From Oscillospiraceae bacterium (GTDB lineage: Bacteria > Bacillota > Clostridia > Oscillospirales > Oscillospiraceae): DNA of 61,286 nucleotides. How positions within the stretch are numbered: the first letter of the stretch is position 1; each line of letters starts with the position of its first letter. Location: NCBI GenBank assembly GCA_018265835.1, contig JABLYK010000011.1, positions 1 to 61,286 of the forward strand, in the 5' to 3' direction. Below are positions 32,380 through 41,627 of the stretch, one piece after another. Both the position numbers and the translations under genes were made by a program. The notes beneath the pieces are model-generated. The model was not told the origin of the DNA, did no database searches, and worked only from the letters and a program-made list of their open reading frames with translations.

Positions 32380-35208
32380 ATGCGGGACAGTATTTATGTA
32401 AAAGGCGCGCGGGAGAACAATCTCAAGAATATCGACGTGGAGATTCCGCGCAATGAATTGGTCGTCATGACCGGACTTTCCGGCTCTGGAAAGTCCAGTC
32501 TGGCGTTTGATACGATTTTTGCCGAAGGGCAGCGGCGCTATGTGGAAAGTCTCTCGTCGTATGCCCGGCAGTTTCTCGGTCAGATGGACAAGCCGGACGT
32601 CGATTCCATCGACGGCATGTCGCCGGCCATCTCCATTGACCAGAAGACCACGAGCCGCAATCCGCGCTCCACGGTTGGCACGGTTACTGAGATCTACGAC
32701 TATCTCCGCCTGCTCTGGGCGCGCGTCGGCATTCCGCACTGCCCGAAGTGCGGCAAGGAGATCAAGCAGCAGACTGTCGATCAGATCGTCGATCAGATTC
32801 TCCTGCTGCCGCAGGCAACGCGCGTGCAGATTCTCGCGCCCGTCGTGCGCGCCCGCAAGGGTGAGTACCAGAAGGTATTCGAGGATGCGCGCCGCTCCGG
32901 CTACGTGCGCGTGCGCGTGGACGGCAGCATTTATGATCTGACGGAAGAAATTCAGCTCGATAAAAACATCAAGCACAATATTGAGATCGTGGTGGACCGT
33001 CTGGTCATCCGTCCGGACATGAACCGCCGTTTGACCGACTCTGTGGAAACGGCATCGGCGCTCTCCGGCGGCATCGTCATCGCCGACGTGCTTGACGAGA
33101 AGCGGGAAATCCTCTTTTCGCAGAACTACGCCTGTGAGGACTGCGGCATCTCCATTGAAGAAGTCACGCCGCGCATGTTCTCGTTCAACAATCCCTATGG
33201 TGCGTGCCCGACGTGTACGGGTCTCGGCACGCAGCTCCGCGTGGACCCGGCGCTGATTATGCCGAATCCATCCCTCTCGCTGCAGGATGGTGCAATTGTC
33301 GCCAGCGGCTGGTCGAAAATCAAGGATGACACCATCAGCCGCATGTATTTTGATGCGCTCGCCAAGAAGTACCACTTCAAGCTGACCACACCGGTCCGGG
33401 ACCTGCCGCAATCCGTAAAAGACATCATTCTCTACGGCACTGGTGAGGAAAAGCTGACGCTGCATTATGATACCGAACGCGGGCGCGGCACGCTCTCCCG
33501 CCCGTTTGAGGGCATCGTCAACAATCTGGAGCGCCGCTACCGCGAGACGCAAAGCCCCGGTATGCGGGCCGAGCTGGAGTCCTGCATGGCCGAGATTGAC
33601 TGTCCGGACTGCCACGGCGCGCGTCTCAAAAAGGAAGTGCTCGCCGTCACGGTCGGCGGATTGAATATCACGGAATTCACGCGCCTTTCGATTACAGAGG
33701 AGCTGGAGTTTCTAGACCATCTGGAACTGACGGAAAAGCAGGCCATGATTGCCGAGAGCATCCTGCGCGAGGTGCGTGTGCGTCTGCACTTTCTGCAGGA
33801 CGTGGGGCTGCAGTACCTGACGCTTTCGCGTGCTGCCGGGACGCTCTCCGGCGGTGAGAGCCAGCGCATCCGCCTTGCCACGCAGATCGGCTCCTCGCTG
33901 ATGGGCGTTCTGTATATTCTGGACGAGCCTTCTATCGGCCTGCACCAGCGCGACAATGAAAAGCTGCTGCAAACGCTCTTCAACCTGCGCGATCTCGGCA
34001 ATACGCTCATTGTCGTCGAGCACGACGAGGACACGATGCGCGCGGCGGATTATATCATCGACATCGGCCCCGGCGCGGGCGTACACGGCGGGGAAGTGGT
34101 CTGCGCCGGTACGGCGGAGGAGATCTGTGCCTGTGAACGTTCGGTCACGGGGCAGTACCTCTCCGGAAAGCAGAAGATCCCGGTACCTGCCGCGCGCCGC
34201 ACGGGTAACGGCCACGCGCTGCTGATTCACAGTGCAGCGGAAAACAACCTGAAAAACATCGACGTGCGCATCCCGCTCGGCGTTATGACATGCGTCACGG
34301 GCGTCTCCGGCAGCGGAAAATCGTCGCTCGTGAACGAGGTGCTGTACAAAACGCTCGCAGGGGAGCTCAACCGCGCCAAGGTGCGCCCCGGCAAATGCGG
34401 CGGCATTGACGGGCTGGAGTATGTGGACAAGATCATCGCCATCGACCAGAGCCCCATCGGACGCTCGCCGCGCTCGAACCCTGCCACGTATACCGGGTTG
34501 TTTGACGATATCCGCACGCTCTTTGCCTCCACGCAGGACGCCAAGCTGCGCGGGTATGGCGCCGGACGTTTTTCCTTTAACGTCCGCGGCGGCCGGTGCG
34601 AAGCCTGCGCAGGCGACGGGCTGCTGAAGATCGAAATGCACTTTCTTCCGGACGTTTACGTCCCGTGCGAGGTGTGTAAGGGCAAGCGCTACAACCGCGA
34701 AACGCTGGAGGTGCGCTATAAAGGCAAGCACATTGCCGAGGTTCTGGACATGACAATCGAGGAGGCGCTCGACTTCTTCAAAAATCAGGAGAAGATCCGC
34801 AATCGTCTCCAGACGCTGATGGACGTCGGTCTCGGCTATGTGAAGCTCGGTCAGCCTGCCACAACGCTCTCCGGCGGCGAAGCACAGCGCATCAAGCTGG
34901 CGACGGAGCTGTCCAAGCGCAGTACCGGCTCTACAGTCTACGTGCTGGACGAGCCGACCACCGGCCTGCATATTGCAGACGTGCATCGCCTGATCGACAT
35001 GCTCGGCAAACTGACGGACGCCGGAAACACCGTGATCGTCATCGAGCACAACCTGCATGTCATCAAGGTGGCCGATCACATCATCGACCTCGGCCCGGAG
35101 GGCGGCGATCAGGGCGGCAACATCGTCTTTGAAGGCACGCCCGAGGGCTGTGCCCAGTGTCCGGAGAGCTATACGGGTCAGTTTTTGAAAGCGGTTCTGG
35201 AAAATTAA
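32380..35208 (+). CDS. uvrA: UvrABC excinuclease subunit A
   Basis: A 942-residue DNA-damage recognition ATPase of nucleotide-excision repair. It has two ABC modules: Walker A GLSGSGKSSLAF and GVSGSGKSSLVN, signature LSGGESQRIRLA and LSGGEAQRIKLA, and zinc modules with CPKCGKE, CEDCG...CPTCTG and CEACAGDG...CEVCKG. Full length. Preceded by AGGAGG. No uvrB or uvrC is in the window. Confidence 0.97.
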   Translation: MRDSIYVKGARENNLKNIDVEIPRNELVVMTGLSGSGKSSLAFDTIFAEGQRRYVESLSSYARQFLGQMDKPDVDSIDGMSPAISIDQKTTSRNPRSTVGTVTEIYDYLRLLWARVGIPHCPKCGKEIKQQTVDQIVDQILLLPQATRVQILAPVVRARKGEYQKVFEDARRSGYVRVRVDGSIYDLTEEIQLDKNIKHNIEIVVDRLVIRPDMNRRLTDSVETASALSGGIVIADVLDEKREILFSQNYACEDCGISIEEVTPRMFSFNNPYGACPTCTGLGTQLRVDPALIMPNPSLSLQDGAIVASGWSKIKDDTISRMYFDALAKKYHFKLTTPVRDLPQSVKDIILYGTGEEKLTLHYDTERGRGTLSRPFEGIVNNLERRYRETQSPGMRAELESCMAEIDCPDCHGARLKKEVLAVTVGGLNITEFTRLSITEELEFLDHLELTEKQAMIAESILREVRVRLHFLQDVGLQYLTLSRAAGTLSGGESQRIRLATQIGSSLMGVLYILDEPSIGLHQRDNEKLLQTLFNLRDLGNTLIVVEHDEDTMRAADYIIDIGPGAGVHGGEVVCAGTAEEICACERSVTGQYLSGKQKIPVPAARRTGNGHALLIHSAAENNLKNIDVRIPLGVMTCVTGVSGSGKSSLVNEVLYKTLAGELNRAKVRPGKCGGIDGLEYVDKIIAIDQSPIGRSPRSNPATYTGLFDDIRTLFASTQDAKLRGYGAGRFSFNVRGGRCEACAGDGLLKIEMHFLPDVYVPCEVCKGKRYNRETLEVRYKGKHIAEVLDMTIEEALDFFKNQEKIRNRLQTLMDVGLGYVKLGQPATTLSGGEAQRIKLATELSKRSTGSTVYVLDEPTTGLHIADVHRLIDMLGKLTDAGNTVIVIEHNLHVIKVADHIIDLGPEGGDQGGNIVFEGTPEGCAQCPESYTGQFLKAVLEN

Positions 35209-35311
35209 GCGGAGCGCAAGCTCCCTTCATCGAAAGTACAAGCATTTTTTGATGAATTTGGTTCACAGGCAAGCCCTTTTTCTCATAAGGTAGAGAAAGG
35301 GGGCGGTTTCT

Positions 35312-35659
35312 ATGGTTTATCAAATGACAGTCTGCTGCTTGCTGGTACTGGGCTTTGGCTGGCTGCTCTGGCGTCTGAGCGGCGCGCTGCTCACGCCCGT
35401 GTGCCCCGGAGAAGACACGGCGCTGACTGTCGTTGTCACAGCGAAGGACGCAGCGCCGGAGCTGGAGGCCATGCTGCGCGGCCTGATCTGGCTGCACGAC
35501 AGCGGGACGATCCGGACGGACATTCTGATTCTGGACGAGGGTCTCACGCCGGAGGCCACCGCGCTGGCGCAAAAGCTCGCGCAGCAGCGCAGCTTCATCA
35601 GGATATGTAAGAGCGAGGAATTATGCCGATGGATGCAAACACAAACCAGATCGAACTGA
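35312..35659 (+). CDS. Small hypothetical membrane-anchored protein overlapping recD2
   Basis: A 115-residue protein with one N-terminal hydrophobic segment (about 2-27) and a small domain with the LTVVVTAKDAAPELEAML and ILILDEGLTPEATALA stretches, whose beta-alpha alternation faintly recalls a truncated glycosyltransferase-2 N-terminus. This is weak and unproven. It has an AAGGGGGCGG site and overlaps the start of recD2 by 37 bases in another frame, implying coupled translation. The 103 bases before it contain no recognisable promoter. Confidence 0.55.
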   Translation: MVYQMTVCCLLVLGFGWLLWRLSGALLTPVCPGEDTALTVVVTAKDAAPELEAMLRGLIWLHDSGTIRTDILILDEGLTPEATALAQKLAQQRSFIRICKSEELCRWMQTQTRSN

Positions 35660-37854
35660 GCGGGAGTATTTCATCCGTCATCTATCAGAACGAAGAAAAC
35701 GGCTACACCGTTCTCCGGATGGATGTGGATGACGGCAGCCAGACCACGGTGATCGGCTGCATTCCGTTCGCCGCGCCGGGCGAGATGCTGACCGTCACGG
35801 GAAGCTGGGTTACGCACCCGGCCCACGGCCAGCAGTTCAAAGCCGACTTCGTGGAGCGCACCATGCCGGAATCGGCGGAGGCGATCTATGAATATCTTGC
35901 CGGACGCACGGTCAAAGGCATTGGTCCGGCCACGGCGTCAATGCTGGTATCCCGCTTCGGAAAAGACACGCTGAACGTGCTGGAATACCACCCGGAAAAG
36001 CTGTGCGAGATCAAAGGCATCAGCTTATCCAAGGCCAAAGAGATGTCCGCGCATTTCCACCGGCAGGCCGGACTCCGGCGGCTGATCGAGTTTCTCGCAG
36101 CCGCGTCCATCCGGCCTGTCATCGCCATGCGCATGTATCAGTTTTATGGAGATAAGGCGCTGGAGCTGGTGCAGGAGAATCCCTACATTCTCGCGTCGGA
36201 CACGATCGGCGCCACCTTTGCGGAGGCGGACGCGCTCGCGCTCGGGCAGGGCTTTGACGGCGACAGCGCCGAGCGCATTGCGGCGGCGATTTTGTTTGAG
36301 CTGTCGTACAATTCCCGCAACGGGCACTGCTTCATTCCGCGCGCAAAGCTGATCGCCGCCACGGCGCAGCTCATTGCCGTGGAGGAGCCGCTGGTCGGCG
36401 AGAGTCTGGACATGCTGCTCGACAGCGGGGAGGTGCTTTGCGAGCCTGTGGCGAACGTCGCGGCCTGCTATCTTGCGCGCCTGTACGAGGACGAGTGCTA
36501 CACCGCCGGGCGGCTGCTCGCCATGGCGGAGGAAGAATACCGCTACGCGCCGGACACAGAGCAGATCGCGGCGCAGATCGAAGCGCAGCTCGGCATCCGC
36601 TTTGCCGCGCAGCAAAAACAGGCGCTGGAGCTTGCCTGCCGCCATCAGCTCATCGCCATCACCGGCGGCCCCGGCACCGGAAAAACGACCTCCGTCCGCG
36701 CCATTCTGGCGCTGTTTGACACGCTGCAGCTCGACACGCAGCTCGCCGCGCCGACCGGCCGCGCCGCCAAGCGCATGAGCGAGCTGACCGGCCAGAGCGC
36801 ACAGACCATCCACCGCCTGCTGGAGGCGGGCATGTCCGAGGATCATCAGGACATCGTGTTTCACCGCGATGAGGACGAGCCGTTGGAGTGCGACGCCGTG
36901 ATTCTGGACGAGTGCTCCATGGTGGACATCTCGCTCATGAGCGCGCTGCTGCGCGCGCTGCCGCCGGATTGCCGGCTGATCCTCGTGGGCGACGCCGACC
37001 AGCTCCCGTCCGTCGGGCCGGGGAACGTCTTTGCGGATATCATCCGCAGCGGTGTGGTGCCCACCGTGCGGCTTACGGAGATCTTCCGCCAGTCCGCGGG
37101 CAGCAGCATCGTGGAATATGCGCACGCCATCAACCGCGGAGAGCACCCGCCGCTTTCCCGCAATCAGGGCGATTTCTTCTTCCTGCGGCGCAGCGACGCT
37201 GTGCGCACGGTGGAGACGATCGTGGAGCTGTGTGAAACGCGGCTGCCGAACAAAATGGGGATTCCCGCGTCGGATATTCAGGTACTCACGCCGACCCGCC
37301 GGTACGAAACCGGCTCTGTGGCGCTCAACATCCGGCTGCAGGCGGCGCTCAATCCGCCCGCAGAGAACAAGAAAGAGAAAAAATTCGGAGAAATCATCTT
37401 CCGCGAGGGCGATCGCGTGATGCAAATCCGAAACAACTATGATATACTGTTGAAAACCGCCAGCGGGATTTCCTGTGGCACCGGTGTATTCAACGGCGAC
37501 GTCGGGCAGATCGTCTCCATGGATCTCGCCACAGAAACCATGGTCGTCTCCTTCGACGAGCGGTACGCGACCTATGGCTTCGAAATGCTCAACGAGCTGG
37601 AGCACGCCTGGGCCATGACGGTGCATAAATCGCAGGGCAGCGAATACCGCGCCGTGATCCTGTCCGTCGGCAAGGCGGGGCCGATGCTGTTGACGCGCAG
37701 TGTGCTCTATACTGCCGTCACCCGCGCCAAGTCGCTTCTGATCGCCGTCGGCGAGGAGGAAACTGCACACCGCATGATCGACAATCAGCGGCAGGGGAGA
37801 CGGTACAGCGGCCTGCGCGCCCGCCTGTGCAGAGAGTGCGGGCAGGCGACATGA
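35623..37854 (+). CDS. recD2: RecD2-type ATP-dependent DNA helicase (RecD/TraA family)
   Basis: A 743-residue superfamily 1B helicase. The N-terminal OB-like and tandem helix-hairpin-helix region (VKGIGPATASMLVSRFG, CEIKGISLSKAKE) is the RecD2 hallmark. Helicase motifs follow: GGPGTGKTTS (I), ILDECSMVD (II), LVGDADQLPSVGPG (III) and AMTVHKSQGSEY (motifs V/VI region). RecD2 acts independently of RecBC in DNA repair and replication-fork integrity. The ATG at 35623 follows GAGGAA. Its stop overlaps comF by 4 bases. Confidence 0.93.
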   Translation: MPMDANTNQIELSGSISSVIYQNEENGYTVLRMDVDDGSQTTVIGCIPFAAPGEMLTVTGSWVTHPAHGQQFKADFVERTMPESAEAIYEYLAGRTVKGIGPATASMLVSRFGKDTLNVLEYHPEKLCEIKGISLSKAKEMSAHFHRQAGLRRLIEFLAAASIRPVIAMRMYQFYGDKALELVQENPYILASDTIGATFAEADALALGQGFDGDSAERIAAAILFELSYNSRNGHCFIPRAKLIAATAQLIAVEEPLVGESLDMLLDSGEVLCEPVANVAACYLARLYEDECYTAGRLLAMAEEEYRYAPDTEQIAAQIEAQLGIRFAAQQKQALELACRHQLIAITGGPGTGKTTSVRAILALFDTLQLDTQLAAPTGRAAKRMSELTGQSAQTIHRLLEAGMSEDHQDIVFHRDEDEPLECDAVILDECSMVDISLMSALLRALPPDCRLILVGDADQLPSVGPGNVFADIIRSGVVPTVRLTEIFRQSAGSSIVEYAHAINRGEHPPLSRNQGDFFFLRRSDAVRTVETIVELCETRLPNKMGIPASDIQVLTPTRRYETGSVALNIRLQAALNPPAENKKEKKFGEIIFREGDRVMQIRNNYDILLKTASGISCGTGVFNGDVGQIVSMDLATETMVVSFDERYATYGFEMLNELEHAWAMTVHKSQGSEYRAVILSVGKAGPMLLTRSVLYTAVTRAKSLLIAVGEEETAHRMIDNQRQGRRYSGLRARLCRECGQAT

Positions 37855-38504
37855 AGCTGTGGAACGCTCTGCTCGATCTGCTGTATCCGCCACGGTGTGC
37901 GTTTTGCCACCGACTTGTGGCAAGCAGCGCAGTCACAATATGCGAAGCCTGCCGCAAAAATCTGCCCTATACAGAAAATCGCGCCCAGCAGAAGATGAAC
38001 TTTGTCGCGGCATGCGTCTCGCCGCTGTATTACGAGAATGACGTGCGCCAATCGCTGCTTCGCTATAAATTCCACGGTGCGACCGGCTACGCCAGCGTAT
38101 ACGCGCCGCTCGTGGCCGATTGCATCCGAACGCAGCTTGACAAAGAATTCGATCTCATCACATGGGTTCCGCTCAGCCGAAAACGTCTGCGCCGGCGCGG
38201 ATACGATCAGGCGCGGCTTCTCGCGGAAGCTGTCGCCGAAGCGCTTGGAACCGCTGCCGTCGGCACGCTGAAAAAGGTTCAGCACACCGCCGCACAATCG
38301 CAGACTGGCAGCGCCGAAAAGCGCCGCGCCAACATTTCCGGCGCGTACCGTGTACCCGCTCCGGCGCAGATTGCGGACAAGCGCATTCTGCTGATCGACG
38401 ATATCGTCACCACCGGCTCGACGTTATCGGAATGCGCCAGAACACTGGGGCTCGCCGGAGCCGAGCAGGTCGTGTGCGCAACGGTTGCCCGCCGCCGGGA
38501 TTAA
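37851..38504 (+). CDS. comF: ComF-family phosphoribosyltransferase-like protein
   Basis: A 217-residue protein with a double zinc finger at the N-terminus (CAFCHRL and CEACRKNL) and a type I phosphoribosyltransferase domain whose PRPP loop is ILLIDDIVTTGSTLSE. KRLRRRGYDQARLLA is the conserved ComF central motif. In Bacillus and Helicobacter relatives, ComF is needed for uptake of single-stranded DNA in transformation; in many genomes its role is untested. It is coupled by ATGA to recD2, fitting a DNA-processing context. Confidence 0.9.
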   Translation: MKLWNALLDLLYPPRCAFCHRLVASSAVTICEACRKNLPYTENRAQQKMNFVAACVSPLYYENDVRQSLLRYKFHGATGYASVYAPLVADCIRTQLDKEFDLITWVPLSRKRLRRRGYDQARLLAEAVAEALGTAAVGTLKKVQHTAAQSQTGSAEKRRANISGAYRVPAPAQIADKRILLIDDIVTTGSTLSECARTLGLAGAEQVVCATVARRRD

Positions 38505-38574
38505 CAAAACGGGAATCTGTCAATCATGATTACGAGCATCCTGCTGCAGCCGGATGTTATGGGAGTTTTGCTTT

Positions 38575-39606
38575 ATGATGATTTTTGAACGTGATATCGC
38601 CATCGACATGGGGACGAGCAACATTCTGGTGTACGTCCGCGGCAAGGGCATTATGCTGCGCGAGCCGTCCATCGTCGCGGTGGACAAATATACCGGCCGT
38701 ATGCTGAAGGTCGGGCAGGACGCGCAGAAGATGCTTGGCCGTACCCCGGCCAACATCGTGGCCATCCATCCGATCAACGCCGGTGTGATCTCGGACTACG
38801 ACATGACGGCGGCCATGCTGCGCGAGCTCTTGTCGCGCGTGACCTCTTTCAGCCTGTTCAAGCCGCGCGTGCTCGTCACCGTGCCCAGCAGCGTCACCGG
38901 CGTGGAGGAGCGCAACGTCATTGACGCCGTGATCGAAGCGGGCGCGCGTAAGGTGTATCTCGTGGAATCCGCGGTTGCCACGGCTGCCGGCGCGGGTATC
39001 GACATTTCCAAGCCGGACGGACATCTCGTCATCGACATCGGCGGTGGTACGACCGAGGTAGCGGTCGTCTCGCTTGGCGGCGTGGTGGAGTGCGAATCCA
39101 TCAAAGTCGCGGGCGATGCGTTTGACGAAGCAATCATCCGCTACATCCGCCGAAAGCATAATATCCTCATCGGAAAACGCACAGCGGAGGAGCTGAAAAT
39201 CAGCATCGGCTGCCTCATTCAGCGCGCAGAGGTCGGCATTGAGGAAGTGAAGGGGCGCTGCCTGGTCACCGGATTGCCGAAATCCGTCAAGATCAGCTCA
39301 GTCGAGCTGGTGGAGGCCATTGCGGAGCCCGCCAGAGAGATTTTGGAGACCATCCACATGGTGCTGGAGCGCACGCCGCCGGAACTGGTGGCGGATCTGG
39401 CGCAAAACGGCATCATCATGTCCGGCGGCGGCAGTCTGATCTACGGCTTTGACCAGCTTGTGGAGAAGGACACCGGCATCCGAACCATGGTCGTGGAGGA
39501 AGCGCTTTCGTGCGCCGCATTCGGCGGCGGCAAAATGCTGCTGAATCTCAACGACATGCAGGACGGTATGGTCAATCTGGCCCGCAAACGGCAAATGAAA
39601 GAGTAA
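38575..39606 (+). CDS. mreB: MreB/Mbl-family actin-like cell-shape protein
   Basis: A 343-residue actin homologue forming membrane-associated filaments that guide lateral wall synthesis. Nucleotide-site motifs are visible: DMGTSNILVY (phosphate 1), DIGGGTTEVAVV (phosphate 2) and MSGGGSLIYGF (adenosine). Full length. It stands alone without mreC or mreD, so Mbl or MreBH-like identity is possible. The ATG at 38575 (or 38578) has GGGAG about 9 bases upstream. Confidence 0.9.
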   Translation: MMIFERDIAIDMGTSNILVYVRGKGIMLREPSIVAVDKYTGRMLKVGQDAQKMLGRTPANIVAIHPINAGVISDYDMTAAMLRELLSRVTSFSLFKPRVLVTVPSSVTGVEERNVIDAVIEAGARKVYLVESAVATAAGAGIDISKPDGHLVIDIGGGTTEVAVVSLGGVVECESIKVAGDAFDEAIIRYIRRKHNILIGKRTAEELKISIGCLIQRAEVGIEEVKGRCLVTGLPKSVKISSVELVEAIAEPAREILETIHMVLERTPPELVADLAQNGIIMSGGGSLIYGFDQLVEKDTGIRTMVVEEALSCAAFGGGKMLLNLNDMQDGMVNLARKRQMKE

Positions 39607-39609
39607 AGT

Positions 39610-39637
39610 AAGGGGCCGGCATTGCCGGCCCCTTTGA
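39610..39637 (+). terminator. Hairpin after mreB
   Basis: An 11-bp perfect GC-rich stem (39610-39620 with 39624-39634) and 3-base loop followed by only a short T-run. It lies 14 bases before the next start codon, so read-through is likely. Confidence 0.55.
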
Positions 39638-39650
39638 TCACGGAGATCGT

Positions 39651-40553
39651 ATGTATTATCATTCGCTGAATGAGGAACTGAAAAAGCGCTTTGGCACCAA
39701 GGTCTATAAGCTGGCGCTCGACGGCGGCTTCACCTGCCCGAACCGGGACGGCACGCTGGATACCCGCGGCTGCATCTTTTGCAGCGGCTCCGGCTCCGGG
39801 GAATTCACGGCTGACAGTACCGCCGGTATCCCGCAGCAGATCGAGCAGGCCAAGCGGCGCGTCGCATCCAAAAACCGGACTGGGAAGTACATCGCCTATT
39901 TTCAGAATTTCACAAACACATACGGCAGCGTCGAGCGCATGGAGCGTCTTTTCAGCGCAGCCATCCGCCATCCGGAGGTCGTTGCGCTGTCGGTCGCCAC
40001 GCGGCCGGACTGCCTGCCGGATGCGGTGCTCGCGCTGCTGCAAACGCTCAATACGCAAAAGCCTGTCTGGGTCGAGCTCGGCCTGCAGACCATCCATCCG
40101 GCGACCGCCGCCTACATCCGTCGCGGCTATGACCTGTCGGTGTTCGATGATGCCATGGCGCGGATGAAGCAGGCAGGGCTGGAAACCGTCATCCACCAGA
40201 TCATCGGCCTACCCGGCGAGACCGACGAACAGATTGTTCAAACCGCGCGCTACATCGGGCAGAGCGGCGCCGACGGCGTCAAGCTGCATCTGCTACATGT
40301 GCTTCGGGGCACGGATTTAGCGTTGGATTACGCCGCGGGACGCTTTCAAACGCTCACGCCAGAGCATTACATTGCGCTGCTGGAACAGTGTCTGCAAGTC
40401 CTGCCACCGGAGGTGGTCATTCACCGCATGACCGGCGACGGCGCCAAACGCGATCTGATTGCTCCGCTCTGGAGCGCCGACAAAAAGCGCGTTCTCAACG
40501 CCATCCACGCTGCGTTTCTCCGCGACGATCTCGTGCAGGGAAGCGCGCTATGA
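39651..40553 (+). CDS. TIGR01212-family radical SAM protein (YhcC/YtqA-like)
   Basis: A 300-residue radical SAM protein. The cluster-binding region is CPNRDGT followed by RGCIFCSGSGSGEF near residues 28-50, the pattern of the YhcC/YtqA (TIGR01212) family and related to Elp3. GLPGETDEQIV and VELGLQTIHP are the other family blocks. Bacillus YtqA has been discussed in connection with tRNA wobble-uridine modification, but I cannot confirm the role here. It follows mreB closely and may share its transcript. Confidence 0.85.
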   Translation: MYYHSLNEELKKRFGTKVYKLALDGGFTCPNRDGTLDTRGCIFCSGSGSGEFTADSTAGIPQQIEQAKRRVASKNRTGKYIAYFQNFTNTYGSVERMERLFSAAIRHPEVVALSVATRPDCLPDAVLALLQTLNTQKPVWVELGLQTIHPATAAYIRRGYDLSVFDDAMARMKQAGLETVIHQIIGLPGETDEQIVQTARYIGQSGADGVKLHLLHVLRGTDLALDYAAGRFQTLTPEHYIALLEQCLQVLPPEVVIHRMTGDGAKRDLIAPLWSADKKRVLNAIHAAFLRDDLVQGSAL

Positions 40554-40557
40554 CAGC

Positions 40558-40590
40558 AAAAAGCAGAGTGCGGTTGCACCCTGCTTTTTT
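40558..40590. terminator. Bidirectional terminator between the radical SAM and alpha/beta hydrolase genes
   Basis: A stem pairing AAAAAGCAG (40558-40566) with CTGCTTTTTT (40581-40590) plus inner GTGC/GCAC, with A- and T-runs on both strands between convergent genes. Confidence 0.85.
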
Positions 40591-40603
40591 GGTTGAAATT
40601 CAA

Positions 40604-41533
40604 TCACATTTTGCTGTTCAGCCACGCGAGGACGTCGGCATAGACCTCGTCTTTGTTCAGCTCGTTGAGCATCTCGTGGCGGCCGTCCTTGTAGAGCTTG
40701 AGTTTCACATCCTGCATACCGATCTTCAGGAACCGGTTGTAAACCTTCTTGACATTCTCGCCGTTGCCGCCAACGGGGTCCTTATCGCCCGCGAAGAAGT
40801 ACACCGGCATGGCCTTGTTCATCTTGTTGAGATTTTCGGTCTTCCAGATAAACTGAAGTCCGGTCATCATATCGCGGAACAAACCGGCGGTGGCAATTCT
40901 GCCGCAGAGCGGGTCGGCAATGAACGCATCCACAATCGCCTCATCGCGCGTGAGCCAGTCGGAATTCGTGCGCACCTTGTCATAGCCCTTGTTGTAATTG
41001 CCGAACGCGAGCTTATCCAGCAGCGGGCTTGGATATTTGTCGCCATGATCCAGAATTTCAAGCTTTGCCATCAGCTTGCCGGAGGACACGACAATCCCCG
41101 GATTTTGGCCGGTACCGCTGATGATCGCGCCTTTCAGGCCTTCCGGGTGCCGGATGATGTAAGTACGGGCGAGAAAGCTGCCCATGCTGTGGCCCAGAAT
41201 GAAGTAGGGGACATCCGGATACTTGGCCGCTTCAATCCGGTGCAGCTGATCCAAGTCCTCCACGACCAGATCCCAACCGTTTTTCGGCGCAAAATAGCAG
41301 AACTCACTCTCGTCTGCGACCGTCCTGCCGTGGCCGAGATGGTCGTCTGCCGCGGCAACAAAGCCGTTTTCTGCGAGAAACTCCATAAACGGCACATACC
41401 GTCCGCTGTGCTCGGCGATACCATGTGCGATTTGCACAACGCCGCGGATCGTACCATCCGGCACGCATTCCCGCACAAACACATTGTTTTTCCCGTTGCT
41501 GGACAAAAACGTAAATTCATTGAATGATGGCAT
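40604..41533 (-). CDS. Alpha/beta hydrolase (monoacylglycerol lipase/lysophospholipase-like)
   Basis: A 309-residue serine hydrolase of the Hydrolase_4 type. GHSMGS holds the nucleophile Ser116, FFAGDKDPV the acid around residue 255, and DGRHEMLNE the histidine around residue 285. The oxyanion HG dipeptide is in IAHGIAEHSGRY. No signal peptide, so it is cytoplasmic. Likely substrates are monoacylglycerols or lysophospholipids. It is divergent from glpK, whose product uses glycerol released by such lipases, an attractive but unproven link. ATG 41533 follows GGGAGGAAG. Confidence 0.85.
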   Translation of the reverse strand: MPSFNEFTFLSSNGKNNVFVRECVPDGTIRGVVQIAHGIAEHSGRYVPFMEFLAENGFVAAADDHLGHGRTVADESEFCYFAPKNGWDLVVEDLDQLHRIEAAKYPDVPYFILGHSMGSFLARTYIIRHPEGLKGAIISGTGQNPGIVVSSGKLMAKLEILDHGDKYPSPLLDKLAFGNYNKGYDKVRTNSDWLTRDEAIVDAFIADPLCGRIATAGLFRDMMTGLQFIWKTENLNKMNKAMPVYFFAGDKDPVGGNGENVKKVYNRFLKIGMQDVKLKLYKDGRHEMLNELNKDEVYADVLAWLNSKM

Positions 41534-41627
41534 AGCAATCTTCCTCCCAGTATGATATAATAATTCCCATCTGACTGAATTCTATTCTATTTGGCGATTT
41601 CCGTCAAGAAAAACGGAGGTTTTTTTC

